Assembly: GCA_002424845.1 (NCBI GenBank) | Contig: DILD01000035.1 | Span: forward strand, 1-31,982 | Origin: Thiobacillus denitrificans | GTDB lineage: Bacteria; Pseudomonadota; Gammaproteobacteria; Burkholderiales; Thiobacillaceae | Length of the DNA stretch: 31,982 nucleotides | Direction: 5' to 3' | Shown here: piece after piece, positions 11,026 through 19,187 of the stretch | Position numbering within the stretch: position 1 is the first letter of the stretch | Layout of the letters: every line of letters starts with the position of its first letter | Program-made: the position numbers and the translations under genes | The notes under the pieces: generated by a model | Databases searched by the model: none | What the model was told of the DNA's origin: nothing | The model's input: only the letters and a program-made list of their open reading frames with translations

Positions 11026-11041
11026 AGCAAACATTGTTCCT
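11026..11041 (-). promoter_or_regulatory. Sigma-54 (RpoN) promoter of amt
   Basis: Minus-strand AGGAACAATGTTTGCT has GG and GC exactly 10 bases apart and matches the -24/-12 consensus TGGCACG-N4-TTGCW except at the first T, the C and a tolerated G-to-A. The predicted start near 11015 lies about 24 bases before the amt ATG, leaving room for the GGAG ribosome site. Confidence 0.7.
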
Positions 11042-11095
11042 GTCGCTTGATACTTTGTTTACAAAAGGGAAACCATCCAGAGAACCGGCCGAAAC

Positions 11096-11110
11096 GCACC
11101 ATAAAGGTGC
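11096..11110. promoter_or_regulatory. NtrC-type binding site 1 upstream of amt
   Basis: Perfect inverted repeat GCACC-ATAAA-GGTGC, followed by A, matches the NtrC consensus (TGCACC-N5-GGTGCA) at all core positions. Its centre lies about 88 bp upstream of the predicted sigma-54 start, a usual enhancer distance. Confidence 0.7.
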
Positions 11111-11125
11111 ACACCCTCGTTCACC

Positions 11126-11140
11126 GCACCGCCAAAGTGC
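11126..11140. promoter_or_regulatory. NtrC-type binding site 2 upstream of amt
   Basis: GCACC-GCCAA-AGTGC is a second NtrC-like dyad with one altered base. Its centre is 30 bp from that of the first site, about three helical turns, so two dimers would bind one face of the DNA. It ends 3 bp from the tatC stop codon. Confidence 0.6.
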
Positions 11141-11142
11141 AC

Positions 11143-11967
11143 CTATTTAGCGTCGTGCGGATCGCGGGCAGCCTGATCGGCCTCAATGCGGTCGAATTCG
11201 GCGTCCATATCGGCCACGGTCATGGGCGTGTAATCGGGGGCACTTGGAGGGGCGGGGCGGGTCATCATCGAGGCGACGAGAATGCCCAACTCGTACAGAA
11301 TCCACATCGGCACCGCCAGCATGAACTGCGAAATCACGTCAGGCGGCGTAAAGATTGCGCCAACCACGAACGCGCCGACGATGACATAGGGCCTGATCTC
11401 CCTTAACTTGGCTACAGAGACCATGCCCATCTTCACCAGCAGCACAACCGCCACCGGGACTTCAAAGGTGATGCCGAAGGCCAGGAAGAGCGTCATGACA
11501 AAGTCGAGGTATTTGCCAATGTCCGTCATCACGGCTACGCCCTCGGGCGCAACACCGACAATAAAACCGAAAACCACCGGGAATACCAGGAAATAGGCAA
11601 ATGCCATCCCAAGCAGGAACAAAATCACGCTGGAAACGACCAGGGGCACCCCGATGCGTTTCTCGTGCTGGTAGAGCCCCGGGGCGATAAAGGCCCAAGC
11701 CTGATAGAACACCCATGGCAATGCCAGCAGGAAGGCGGCCATCATGGTGACCTTGATCGGCACAAAGAATGGCGTAGTGACTTCGGTGGCGATCATCTGG
11801 CCACCTTGCGGCAGGGATGCCAGCATGGGCTTGGCCAGCAAGGCATAGAGATCCTGGGCCCAGGGAAACAGCAGCACGAACAGCACAACAACCGCGATCA
11901 CCGCACGCAGCAGGCGATCGCGCATTTCAATCAAGTGCGAAACGAAGGTGTCTTCGGCGTTGCTCAT
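11143..11967 (-). CDS. tatC: Twin-arginine translocase subunit TatC
   Basis: Polytopic inner-membrane receptor for twin-arginine signal peptides. 274 residues with six hydrophobic segments; the N-terminal signature SHLIEMRDRLLRA (10-22) and the ATEVTTPFF region (about 60-68) are typical. A charged C-terminal tail of about 45 residues (rich in Asp and Pro) extends beyond the last helix and is longer than in E. coli. The ATG overlaps the tatB stop by 4 bases, so the subunits are coupled. It ends the his-HIT-tat transcript; no clear terminator is seen before the amt control region. Confidence 0.97.
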   Translation of the reverse strand: MSNAEDTFVSHLIEMRDRLLRAVIAVVVLFVLLFPWAQDLYALLAKPMLASLPQGGQMIATEVTTPFFVPIKVTMMAAFLLALPWVFYQAWAFIAPGLYQHEKRIGVPLVVSSVILFLLGMAFAYFLVFPVVFGFIVGVAPEGVAVMTDIGKYLDFVMTLFLAFGITFEVPVAVVLLVKMGMVSVAKLREIRPYVIVGAFVVGAIFTPPDVISQFMLAVPMWILYELGILVASMMTRPAPPSAPDYTPMTVADMDAEFDRIEADQAARDPHDAK

Positions 11968-12449
11968 ACGGATGGGCCCGTGTGTTCGCCACGTGCCGTT
12001 TCGATCACCGCGGAATAGGTTGGGGATGATGTCGCATTCCGATCAGGTTCATCCAGCGGCAGCGACTGCTGCAATGTCTGCTGCTCCGCTTCCAGCTGCT
12101 TCATGGCCGGTTGCGTAACGGGGCGCTCGCCTTCCGTCACGGCCATCGCCTCCATCACCTTGCTGATACTGGCGGTCTCATTGCGCAAGTAATCATCGAC
12201 CACGGTTGTCTGCTGCTGAACACCGGTTTCCACGGATTCGACCGATGCCTTGAAATCCTGGCCGGCTTTGCGCAGCTCGTCCAGCTGGATCTCATGGCTG
12301 ATGTCCGACTTCACGGACGACACGTAGCGCTGCATGCGTCCATACAAATGGCCGGCGGTGCGTGCGACTTTGGGCAGACGCTCGGGGCCGATGACGATAA
12401 GTGCCACCACCCCGATAATGAGAAGTTCAGTAAAACCGATGTCGAACAT
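11964..12449 (-). CDS. tatB: Twin-arginine translocase subunit TatB
   Basis: Membrane-anchored partner of TatC in the substrate receptor. 161 residues: a short N-terminal membrane helix (about 4-21, FTELLIIGVVALIVIGPERLP with the conserved Glu and GPERLP), an amphipathic helix to about 60, then a polar, Gln/Glu-rich tail. It overlaps tatC by 4 bases and follows tatA after 75 bp. That gap contains a weak inverted repeat (GCAGGGGCT at 12471 with AGCCCTGC at 12506) that may tune the TatA:TatB ratio, which is an inference. Confidence 0.95.
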   Translation of the reverse strand: MFDIGFTELLIIGVVALIVIGPERLPKVARTAGHLYGRMQRYVSSVKSDISHEIQLDELRKAGQDFKASVESVETGVQQQTTVVDDYLRNETASISKVMEAMAVTEGERPVTQPAMKQLEAEQQTLQQSLPLDEPDRNATSSPTYSAVIETARGEHTGPSV

Positions 12450-12524
12450 GGTAGGGGCGCAATTCGGTGAGCAGGGGCTCCGGGGTAGCTGCTTGAAGTG
12501 TGCTAAGCCCTGCCCTCCTGTGCA

Positions 12525-12740
12525 TCAGGAATGGTGCTTGTCCTTGACCTCGGCATCGATGGTGTGCCCATCCTGATCGGCGCCATCGCTGATCTTCGGC
12601 GCATCCTCCTTCATGCCTTCCTTGAAACCCTTGACCGCGCCGCCCAGGTCGCTGCCGATATTGCGCAGTTTCTTGGTGCCGAAAATCAACAGCACGACGA
12701 CCAGAACGATCAACCAATGCCAGATGCTAAAAGTACCCAT
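12525..12740 (-). CDS. tatA: Twin-arginine translocase subunit TatA
   Basis: Pore-forming or membrane-thinning subunit that oligomerises at TatBC. 71 residues, normal for the family: a hydrophobic helix at 7-20 (WLIVLVVVLLIFG type), the FGTKKLRNIG hinge at 20-29, an amphipathic helix with GGAVKGFKEG, and a charged tail. It follows the HIT gene by 17 bp with a GGAGAG-type ribosome site just upstream. tatABC adjoining the his operon is a recurrent betaproteobacterial arrangement. Confidence 0.96.
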   Translation of the reverse strand: MGTFSIWHWLIVLVVVLLIFGTKKLRNIGSDLGGAVKGFKEGMKEDAPKISDGADQDGHTIDAEVKDKHHS

Positions 12741-12757
12741 GCCATCTCTCCTTTGAA

Positions 12758-13096
12758 TTAACTGCGTTTGACGGGATCGCCCCCGCCAAATATGTGAACG
12801 TGAATATGGAACACCTCCTGACCGCCACCGCGCCCGGTGTTGATCAGGGTTTTGAAGCCGGTATCGAGCCCCAGTTCCTTTGCCAGACGCGGCGCCAGCA
12901 GCAACATCCTGCCAAGCAGTTTTTCATGCTCGGGCGTGCAGTCGGCCAGTGAGGCAATATGTGCTTTCGGAATAATCAGGAAATGCACCCGCGCGAACGG
13001 ATGGATATCGTGAAACGCCAATACTTCATCGTCTTCATAAACCTTGCTGCTTGGGATGTGCCCGGCAACGATCTTGCAGAAAATGCAGTCACTCAT
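12758..13096 (-). CDS. HIT-family (Hint-like) nucleotide hydrolase
   Basis: Small cytosolic histidine-triad phosphoramidase of 112 residues. It starts MSDCIFCKI, has the paired N-terminal cysteines (4 and 7), and ends with the triad HIHVH at 97-101, where His99 is the expected nucleophile. The ATG at 13096 is preferred because family members begin at this point; it overlaps the hisE stop by 8 bases. An ATG at 13114 would add six residues. Between hisE and tatA it probably belongs to the same transcript. The physiological substrate is unknown; purine nucleoside phosphoramidates are typical for the family. Confidence 0.93.
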   Translation of the reverse strand: MSDCIFCKIVAGHIPSSKVYEDDEVLAFHDIHPFARVHFLIIPKAHIASLADCTPEHEKLLGRMLLLAPRLAKELGLDTGFKTLINTGRGGGQEVFHIHVHIFGGGDPVKRS

Positions 13097-13406
13097 GTCG
13101 ATTCGCTTTCTCATCCAGCCCCGACAGGCCTTCGCGGCGCGCCAGTTCGTTCAGCACATCCGCTGGCTTCAGTCCCTTGTGGGCCAGCAGCACCAGGGTA
13201 TGAAACCACAAATCGGCGACTTCGTAGATGATCTTTTCGGGCTGGTCGTCCTTGGCCGCCATCACAGTCTCGGTCGCCTCCTCGCCGATTTTCTTCAGGA
13301 TGGCGTCGGTGCCCTTGGCATATAGCCTGGCCACGTAAGAGCTGTCAGGCGACGCCTGCTTGCGCGCTTCCAGCGTTTCAGCCAGGCGCTTGAGAATGTC
13401 ACTCAT
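13089..13406 (-). CDS. hisE: Phosphoribosyl-ATP pyrophosphohydrolase HisE
   Basis: Second step of histidine synthesis: hydrolyses phosphoribosyl-ATP to phosphoribosyl-AMP. 105 residues, all-alpha MazG-like fold, with the family core KKIGEEATETVMAAK at about 38-52 supplying the metal-binding Glu residues, and EVADLWFH at about 62-69. It is a separate gene rather than a fusion with hisI, as usual in betaproteobacteria. The start overlaps the hisI stop as ATGA. Confidence 0.96.
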   Translation of the reverse strand: MSDILKRLAETLEARKQASPDSSYVARLYAKGTDAILKKIGEEATETVMAAKDDQPEKIIYEVADLWFHTLVLLAHKGLKPADVLNELARREGLSGLDEKANRHE

Positions 13407-13807
13407 TTGCGGTAGATCTCGTCAGGGTTCTTCAGCACCGGGGCGGTCGTCACCCAGTGGCCGCCGCCTTGATTATCCATGGCCAACTTCTGGAAAAAGC
13501 ATGATCGCCGGCCTGTATGACAGGCAATCCCGCCCACCTGTTCAATTTTCAGCAACACGACGTCATTGTCGCAGTCGAGGCGGAGTTCGCTGACGTTCTG
13601 CACATGGCCGGATTCCTCGCCCTTGCGCCACAGTTTGCCGCGCGAACGCGAGAAATACACGCCACGCCCGGTGCGCACGGTTTCCTCCAGCGCCTCGCGG
13701 TTCATCCACGCCACCATGAGGATTTCGCCGCTCGCCGCATCCTGGGCGATCGCCGGCACCAAGCCTTGCGCGTCCCACTTGACGGCGTCGAGCCAATTCG
13801 TACTCAT
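13403..13807 (-). CDS. hisI: Phosphoribosyl-AMP cyclohydrolase HisI
   Basis: Third step of histidine synthesis, opening the adenine ring of phosphoribosyl-AMP; zinc enzyme. 134 residues from the ATG at 13807, which fits the usual N-terminus (NWLDAVKWD). Conserved blocks MVAWMNREAL, GKLWRKGEESGHVQ, DCDNDVVLL and the zinc-site ACHTGRRSCFF are all present. A longer frame runs upstream through the palindrome that separates hisF and hisI; it is not supported by homology. Overlaps hisE by 4 bases. Confidence 0.96.
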   Translation of the reverse strand: MSTNWLDAVKWDAQGLVPAIAQDAASGEILMVAWMNREALEETVRTGRGVYFSRSRGKLWRKGEESGHVQNVSELRLDCDNDVVLLKIEQVGGIACHTGRRSCFFQKLAMDNQGGGHWVTTAPVLKNPDEIYRK

Positions 13808-13908
13808 GCCCTGTCCAAATTCAAAAGATCGCGAAGGCGAGCCGCAGACAGTGCAGATAGCACGGCAAGGCGAAGCCGACAAAGAGATTTTGGATTTGGG
13901 CAGGGCAT
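13806..13908. repeat. Imperfect 103-bp palindrome filling the hisF-hisI gap
   Basis: The outer arms (13806-13826 and 13888-13908) pair over 21 positions, 19 Watson-Crick and two G-T. An inner stem GTGC-AGATA-GCAC (13851-13863) has exactly the same centre, 13857. The middle holds GGCGAGCC and GGCGAAGCC, which can form further small hairpins. The element begins inside the hisI start codon and ends in the hisF stop codon, so the whole intergenic space is palindrome. In RNA it would fold into one long hairpin. It resembles a small non-autonomous mobile or REP-like element; copies elsewhere cannot be seen here. Confidence 0.75.
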
Positions 13909-14663
13909 CACAGGCGCACCTCGATGCCGTGCTGCTTCATGTATTTCTTCGCTTCGTCGATGCCGTATTCGCCAAAATGGAAAATGCTCGCCGCCAGCAC
14001 CGCATCGGCGCGACCTTCCTTCACGCCGTCAACCAAGTGCTGCAGGGTGCCGACGCCGCCGCTGGCGATGATGGGAATATCAACCGCATCCGAGATCGCA
14101 CGGGTCAACTCCAGGTCAAATCCGCTTTTGGTGCCGTCGCGATCCATCGAGGTCAGCAGCAATTCCCCCGCACCCAGGCTTTCCATTTTCTTCGCCCACT
14201 CGATGGCGTCGAGGCCGGTCGCCTTGCGGCCGCCATGCGTAAAAACCTCCCAGTGATCGCCCACCCGCTTGGAATCGATCGCCACGACGATGCACTGGCT
14301 GCCGTAGCGGTCGGAAGCATCCTTCACCAGTTGCGGATTGACCACTGCCGAAGTATTGATGCTGACCTTGTCGGCACCGGCATTGAGCAGCCGCTGCACA
14401 TCGCCCACTTCGCGCACGCCGCCTCCCACCGTCAGTGGAATGAACACCTCGGCTGCCACCGCTTCGATGATGTGCAGGATGAGGTCACGGTCGTCGGACG
14501 ACGCCGTGATGTCGAGAAAGGTCAACTCATCCGCACCCGCCTCGTTGTAGCGGCGGGCGATTTCGACCGGATCGCCGGCATCCTTCAGTTCGACAAAGTT
14601 GACCCCCTTGACCACGCGGCCATGGGTGACGTCGAGGCAGGGAATGATGCGTTTCGCGAGCAT
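13908..14663 (-). CDS. hisF: Imidazole glycerol phosphate synthase cyclase subunit HisF
   Basis: Joins ammonia from HisH to PRFAR and cyclises it to imidazole glycerol phosphate plus AICAR. 251-residue (beta-alpha)8 barrel with catalytic Asp11 (IIPCLDVTHGRVVKG) and Asp130 (VVAIDSKR), and phosphate-binding loops GGGV (80-83) and ASGGVG. It lies 17 bp after hisA. Its stop codon marks the edge of the 103-bp palindrome separating it from hisI. Confidence 0.97.
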   Translation of the reverse strand: MLAKRIIPCLDVTHGRVVKGVNFVELKDAGDPVEIARRYNEAGADELTFLDITASSDDRDLILHIIEAVAAEVFIPLTVGGGVREVGDVQRLLNAGADKVSINTSAVVNPQLVKDASDRYGSQCIVVAIDSKRVGDHWEVFTHGGRKATGLDAIEWAKKMESLGAGELLLTSMDRDGTKSGFDLELTRAISDAVDIPIIASGGVGTLQHLVDGVKEGRADAVLAASIFHFGEYGIDEAKKYMKQHGIEVRL

Positions 14664-14680
14664 GGCTGTCCTAATTCAAG

Positions 14681-15436
14681 TCAGACGCCGAACACGCCGC
14701 CCGCCAGCTCGTCAGCGAGCTTCTGGGCTTCGGCGAAGTCGAGCGTGCCCTGGTAGATGGCTCGGCCAGTAATCGCGCCGATGATGCCATCCTTGGCCAC
14801 AGTGGACAGCGCCTTGACATCATCGAGATTGGTCACACCGCCGCTGGCGATGACGGGTATCGACAAAGCCTGCGCCAGACGCTGCGTGGCTTCGACGTTG
14901 ACGCCGGTCAGCATGCCGTCACGGCCGATGTCGGTATAGATGATAGCCTCGACGCCATAGCCCTCGAAGCGCTTGGCGAGATCGATGACATCATGGCCGG
15001 TGATCTTGGACCAGCCTTCGACCGCAATCTTGCCGTCCTTGGCATCGAGCCCAACCATCACATGGCCGGGGAATGCGTCGCAGGCTTCGTGCAGGAAGCC
15101 GGGGTTTTTCACCGCGGCGGTGCCGATGATGACGTAGCGCACGCCGTCGTCGAGATAACGTTCAATGGTGGCGAGGTCGCGGATGCCGCCACCCAGTTGC
15201 ACCGGCATGTCGTCGCCCACGGCATTGACGATGGAACGGATCGCCTCGTCGTTGATCGGCTTGCCGGCAAACGCGCCGTTGAGGTCGACCAGATGCAGCC
15301 GTCGCGCGCCCAGTTCTTTCCAGTGGAGGGCGGTGGCCGCCGGATCCTCGGAAAACACGGTGGCTTTGTCCATTTCACCTTGTTCGAGGCGTACGCAGTG
15401 GCCGTCTTTAAGGTCGATCGCGGGAATAATTAACAT
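14681..15436 (-). CDS. hisA: HisA, ProFAR isomerase
   Basis: Fourth step of the pathway: the Amadori rearrangement of ProFAR to PRFAR. 251-residue (beta-alpha)8 barrel; catalytic Asp8 in IIPAIDLKDG and the second Asp at about 131 in MVGLDAKDGK, with phosphate-binding GGGIRD (82-87) and ASGGV near the C-terminus. It is homologous to the adjacent hisF. Spacing is 30 bp from hisH and 17 bp to hisF. Full length and intact. Confidence 0.97.
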   Translation of the reverse strand: MLIIPAIDLKDGHCVRLEQGEMDKATVFSEDPAATALHWKELGARRLHLVDLNGAFAGKPINDEAIRSIVNAVGDDMPVQLGGGIRDLATIERYLDDGVRYVIIGTAAVKNPGFLHEACDAFPGHVMVGLDAKDGKIAVEGWSKITGHDVIDLAKRFEGYGVEAIIYTDIGRDGMLTGVNVEATQRLAQALSIPVIASGGVTNLDDVKALSTVAKDGIIGAITGRAIYQGTLDFAEAQKLADELAGGVFGV

Positions 15437-15466
15437 GGCTAATCAGCAGGGTCGTACAGGTCGAAA

Positions 15467-16153
15467 TTAGGCGCAGGCTGCGCCGGACATATCACAGGCA
15501 GAATCGCGTTCGCCCGGATTCCAGGTTACAAAATTGCCCAGCAGCGTCAGGCCGTCGTTCTGGCTCTTTTCCGGGTGAAACTGGACAGCAAAAATACTTC
15601 CCGTCGCCACCGCGCAGGTGAATGGGAAAGGGTAATGAGAAAACCCTGCAATCACATCAGGCGCGGTCGGCTGCACGAAATAGCTGTGGACGAAGTAGAA
15701 GCGCGCGCCCTCCTCGATCCCCACCCACAACGGGTGCGGAGCCGCCTGGTGGACGTTGTTCCACCCCATGTGCGGAACCTTGAGCTTATTGCCCCGGTCA
15801 TCCCGCATCGCTTCATGCGGGAAATGCCGCACCGTACCAGGCAGAATTCCCAGGCAGGCAGTGTCGCCCTCCTCGCTGTGTTCGAACAGCACCTGCATAC
15901 CCATGCAAATGCCGAGAAAAGGCTTGCTGCGGGCGGCGTCAACGATGACCTGGCGCAAACCGCGGGCATCGATTTCGTGCATGCAGTCGCGTGCAGCCCC
16001 CTGGCCCGGGAACACCACGCGCCCCGCTTCAGCGATCACCTCAGGATCGGACGTGACCACCACGCTGGCTGCGGGCGCAACGTGCTCAATGGCCTTGGAC
16101 ACCGACCGCAAATTGCCCATGCCGTAGTCAATCACGGCGATATCAACGCTCAC
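15467..16153 (-). CDS. hisH: Imidazole glycerol phosphate synthase glutaminase subunit HisH
   Basis: Class I glutamine amidotransferase that supplies ammonia to HisF. 228 residues with the nucleophile Cys83 in GICMGMQ and the His193-Glu195 pair in VQFHPEKSQ. The oxyanion-strand region reads FPGQGAARDCM. The C-terminus extends about 15 residues (from NPGERDSACD) past the usual end, with three cysteines in the tail; this is unusual but looks like real in-frame sequence. It overlaps hisB by 4 bases and precedes hisA by 30 bp. Confidence 0.96.
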   Translation of the reverse strand: MSVDIAVIDYGMGNLRSVSKAIEHVAPAASVVVTSDPEVIAEAGRVVFPGQGAARDCMHEIDARGLRQVIVDAARSKPFLGICMGMQVLFEHSEEGDTACLGILPGTVRHFPHEAMRDDRGNKLKVPHMGWNNVHQAAPHPLWVGIEEGARFYFVHSYFVQPTAPDVIAGFSHYPFPFTCAVATGSIFAVQFHPEKSQNDGLTLLGNFVTWNPGERDSACDMSGAACA

Positions 16154-16737
16154 AGGGCACCTTTGGTAGACGGCAGCACATCACCCATACGGGCATCAGG
16201 TTCAACCGCCATGCGCAGCGCGCGTCCGAAGGCCTTGAAAATCGTTTCGGCCTGATGGTGGGCATTGATGCCGCGCAGGTTGTCGATGTGCAGCGTCATC
16301 CCGGCGTGATTGATGAAGCCACGGAAGAATTCGAGGAACAGGTCGACATCGAATTCGCCGATGCGCGCACGGGTGTAGTCGACGTGATATTCCAGTCCCG
16401 GTCGCCCCGACAGGTCGACCACCACGCGTGACAAGGCTTCGTCGAGCGGCACGTAGGCGTGGCCGTAGCGGCGGATACCCTTCTTGTCGCCGAGCGCCTG
16501 CGCGAAGGCCTGCCCCAGCGTGATCCCGGTGTCTTCCACCGTGTGGTGAGCGTCGATGTGCAGATCGCCCGCAGCCTGGATATCGAGATCGATCAGGCCG
16601 TGGCGCGCGATCTGGTCGAGCATGTGGTCGAGGAAAGGCACCCCGGTCGCGAGCCTGGAAATGCCCGTCCCATCAAGGTTAAGACTGACCGTGATCTGGG
16701 TCTCGAGGGTGTTGCGAGTGACTTGGGCGGTGCGCAT
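16150..16737 (-). CDS. hisB: Imidazoleglycerol-phosphate dehydratase HisB
   Basis: Manganese enzyme that dehydrates imidazole glycerol phosphate to imidazole acetol phosphate. 195 residues, the monofunctional form without the N-terminal phosphatase found in enterics. Both metal-binding repeats are seen: DAHHTVEDTGI (about 62-72) and INAHHQAETIFKAFGRAL (about 158-175). Histidinol-phosphate phosphatase must be encoded elsewhere. Overlaps hisH by 4 bases; 30 bp from hisC. Confidence 0.97.
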   Translation of the reverse strand: MRTAQVTRNTLETQITVSLNLDGTGISRLATGVPFLDHMLDQIARHGLIDLDIQAAGDLHIDAHHTVEDTGITLGQAFAQALGDKKGIRRYGHAYVPLDEALSRVVVDLSGRPGLEYHVDYTRARIGEFDVDLFLEFFRGFINHAGMTLHIDNLRGINAHHQAETIFKAFGRALRMAVEPDARMGDVLPSTKGAL

Positions 16738-16767
16738 GGCGTCTGGGAATAAGGCTTTGAATGGATT

Positions 16768-17832
16768 CTAGCAGGCAACAATCGCTTTCAATGCAGTGAG
16801 TAGCGCATTGCATTGTTCATCGGTGCCAACCGTGATGCGCAAAAACGGCGCGATGCGGGCCGGATTTTTGAAATGGCGCACGATGATGCTGCGCTCCCGC
16901 AGGGCGGCAGCCAGTTCCGCACCATCGTGTTCCGGATGACGGGCAAAGATGAAATTGGCCGCCGATGGCAGCACATCGAAACCCATTCCGGTCATCGATG
17001 CCACCAGCCCGGTGCGGGTCGCCACCACCTTCGCGCAAATGGACTCGAACCAGGCAGGGTCTTCCATCGACGCCAACGCGCCGGCCTGGGCAAAGCGGTC
17101 GAGCGGATAGGAGTTAAAACTGTCCTTCACCCGGCCGAGCGCCTCGATCAAATGCGGCTGGCCGATCGCATACCCTACGCGCAGCCCGGCCAGCGCATGC
17201 GACTTCGACAGGGTGCGGATGACCAGCAGTTGCGGGTAACGCGCAACCAGCCCTACCGCCGATTCGCCGCCGAAGTCGATGTAGGCTTCATCGATCACCA
17301 CGACCGAGTCGGGATTGCCGGCCAACAGGCGCTCAATCTCGCCCAGCGCCAGCAACCGACCGGTCGGTGCATTGGGGTTGGGGAAGACCACCCCGCCGTT
17401 CGGCGTCAAGTAATCGTCGACCCGGATTTCGAACGATTCCGTGAGCGGAATCGTTCGATGGGCAATCTCGTACAGCCCGCAATACACCGGGTAGAAGCTG
17501 TAGCTGATGTCCGGAAATAGAATCGGTCGCGCGTGCTTCAGCAGCGCCATAAAGGCATGCCCCAGCACCTCGTCGGAGCCGTTGCCGACGAACACCTGAT
17601 CGGCGGTCACACCATGATAGGCGGCGATGCCCGCGCGCAGGCGGTCGGAGTTGGGGTCGGGGTACAGGCGCAGGGTGTCGGCTGCTTCCGCGCGCACGGC
17701 GTCCAGCACCTTCGGACTGGGTCCATAAGGATTCTCGTTGGTGTTGAGCTTGACCAGATTGGCCAGCTTGGGCTGCTCGCCCGGCACGTAGGGCGTCAGG
17801 CCGTGCACCACGGCGCTCCAGTATTGGCTCAT
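16768..17832 (-). CDS. hisC: Histidinol-phosphate aminotransferase HisC
   Basis: PLP-dependent class I/II aminotransferase converting imidazole acetol phosphate to histidinol phosphate. 354 residues; NENPYGPSP near 32-40, the PLP-contacting GNGSDEVL (83-90), PNAPTG (153-158), the DEAY motif (181-184) and the Schiff-base Lys210 in TLSKSHALAGLRVG. The start MSQYWS lies 13 bp after hisD, so cotranscription is very likely. No defects seen. Confidence 0.97.
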   Translation of the reverse strand: MSQYWSAVVHGLTPYVPGEQPKLANLVKLNTNENPYGPSPKVLDAVRAEAADTLRLYPDPNSDRLRAGIAAYHGVTADQVFVGNGSDEVLGHAFMALLKHARPILFPDISYSFYPVYCGLYEIAHRTIPLTESFEIRVDDYLTPNGGVVFPNPNAPTGRLLALGEIERLLAGNPDSVVVIDEAYIDFGGESAVGLVARYPQLLVIRTLSKSHALAGLRVGYAIGQPHLIEALGRVKDSFNSYPLDRFAQAGALASMEDPAWFESICAKVVATRTGLVASMTGMGFDVLPSAANFIFARHPEHDGAELAAALRERSIIVRHFKNPARIAPFLRITVGTDEQCNALLTALKAIVAC

Positions 17833-17845
17833 CGGACGAAACGGC

Positions 17846-19150
17846 TCATTTATGGATCAGGCGGTATTCGGCAGAACGCGCGTGCGCCTGCAGGCCTTCG
17901 CCGTAGGCCAGGGTGGCGGCGATCTGCCCCAGCGTCTGCGCGCCGGCCTGGGATACGTGAATCAGGCTGCTGCGCTTCTGGAAATCGTACACGCCCAGAG
18001 GCGACGAGAAGCGCGCGGTGCGCGAGGTCGGCAACACGTGGTTCGGCCCGGCGCAGTAATCGCCCAGCGCCTCGCAGGTATTCTTGCCCATGAAAATCGC
18101 GCCGGCATGGCGCAACTTCGGCAACAGCGCATCGGGGTCGGCCACCGAGAGCTCCAGATGTTCCGGCGCAATGGCGTTGGAAATCGCCGCTGCGTCGTCG
18201 AGGTCGCGGGTCTTGATCAGCGCGCCGCGGTTGGTGAGCGAAGTGCGGATCACTTCGCTGCGCGGCATCTCTTCAATCAGTTTGTCGATCGCCGCGGCAA
18301 CGGCATCGAGATAAGCCGCATCGGGCGACAGCAGGATCGACTGCGCCATTTCGTCGTGTTCGGCCTGGGAAAACAGGTCCATCGCCACCCATTCCGGCGG
18401 CGTGTTGCCGTCTGCGATCACCAGGATTTCGGAGGGACCGGCAATCATGTCGATGCCGACGGTGCCGAACACGCGGCGCTTGGCTGCTGCCACGTAGGCA
18501 TTGCCGGGGCCGACGATCTTGTCGACCTGCGGCACCGTCTGGGTGCCGTAGGCCAGCGCCGCCACCGCCTGCGCGCCACCAATGGTGAATACACGGTCGA
18601 CACCCGCAATCGCGGCGGCGGCCAGCACCAGCTGGTTCTGTTCCCCCCCCGGCGTCGGCACCACCATGATGAGTTCGCCCACCCCCGCCACCTTGGCCGG
18701 AATCGCGTTCATCAGCACCGACGAGGGATAAGCGGCCTTGCCGCCGGGCACATACAGGCCGACACGGTCGAGCGGGGTGATTTTCTGGCCCAGCACCGTG
18801 CCGTCGTCTTCGGTGTAGGTCCACGATTCCTGAACCTGCTTCGCGTGATAGCGGCGCACCCGATCCGCCGCGGCTTCCAGGGCCTGGCGGGTATCGGCCG
18901 GCAAATGATCGAGCGCAGTCTGCAACTGGGCCGCATTGAGCTCCAGGCTCGCCAGCGAAGCCGCCGGAAGACGGTCGAAACGCTCGGTGTATTCAAGCAC
19001 CGCAGCATCGCCACGCGTCTTCACGTCGTGCAGGATAGCGGCAACCGTCTGCTCGATCGCGGCATCGGCGGCATCATCGAACTGCAACAGACGGGTAAGA
19101 CGGGCCTGAAAATCAGACTGCGTGCTATCGAGGCGAGTGAGCGTAACCAC
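17846..19150 (-). CDS. hisD: Histidinol dehydrogenase HisD
   Basis: Final two steps of histidine synthesis: NAD-dependent, zinc-containing oxidation of histidinol to histidine. 434 residues starting at GTG 19150, chosen because AGGA lies 5 bases upstream and homologues begin near VTLTRLD; a longer frame to 19252 crosses the promoter region. Zinc ligands Gln262, His265, Asp364 and His423, and catalytic Glu330-His331, line up with the E. coli enzyme. It is the first his gene here: unlike many betaproteobacteria, hisG is not directly upstream, where a divergent Fur-family gene stands instead. Confidence 0.97.
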   Translation of the reverse strand: MVTLTRLDSTQSDFQARLTRLLQFDDAADAAIEQTVAAILHDVKTRGDAAVLEYTERFDRLPAASLASLELNAAQLQTALDHLPADTRQALEAAADRVRRYHAKQVQESWTYTEDDGTVLGQKITPLDRVGLYVPGGKAAYPSSVLMNAIPAKVAGVGELIMVVPTPGGEQNQLVLAAAAIAGVDRVFTIGGAQAVAALAYGTQTVPQVDKIVGPGNAYVAAAKRRVFGTVGIDMIAGPSEILVIADGNTPPEWVAMDLFSQAEHDEMAQSILLSPDAAYLDAVAAAIDKLIEEMPRSEVIRTSLTNRGALIKTRDLDDAAAISNAIAPEHLELSVADPDALLPKLRHAGAIFMGKNTCEALGDYCAGPNHVLPTSRTARFSSPLGVYDFQKRSSLIHVSQAGAQTLGQIAATLAYGEGLQAHARSAEYRLIHK

Positions 19151-19187
19151 AGGATTCCTGCTTTGAGAGGGTTGGATACTGAGGATA

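Noticed and set aside
13808..13882. N-terminal extension of HisI through the palindrome
   Set aside because: It is only the readthrough of the inverted repeat; HisI homologues start at the ATG at 13807.
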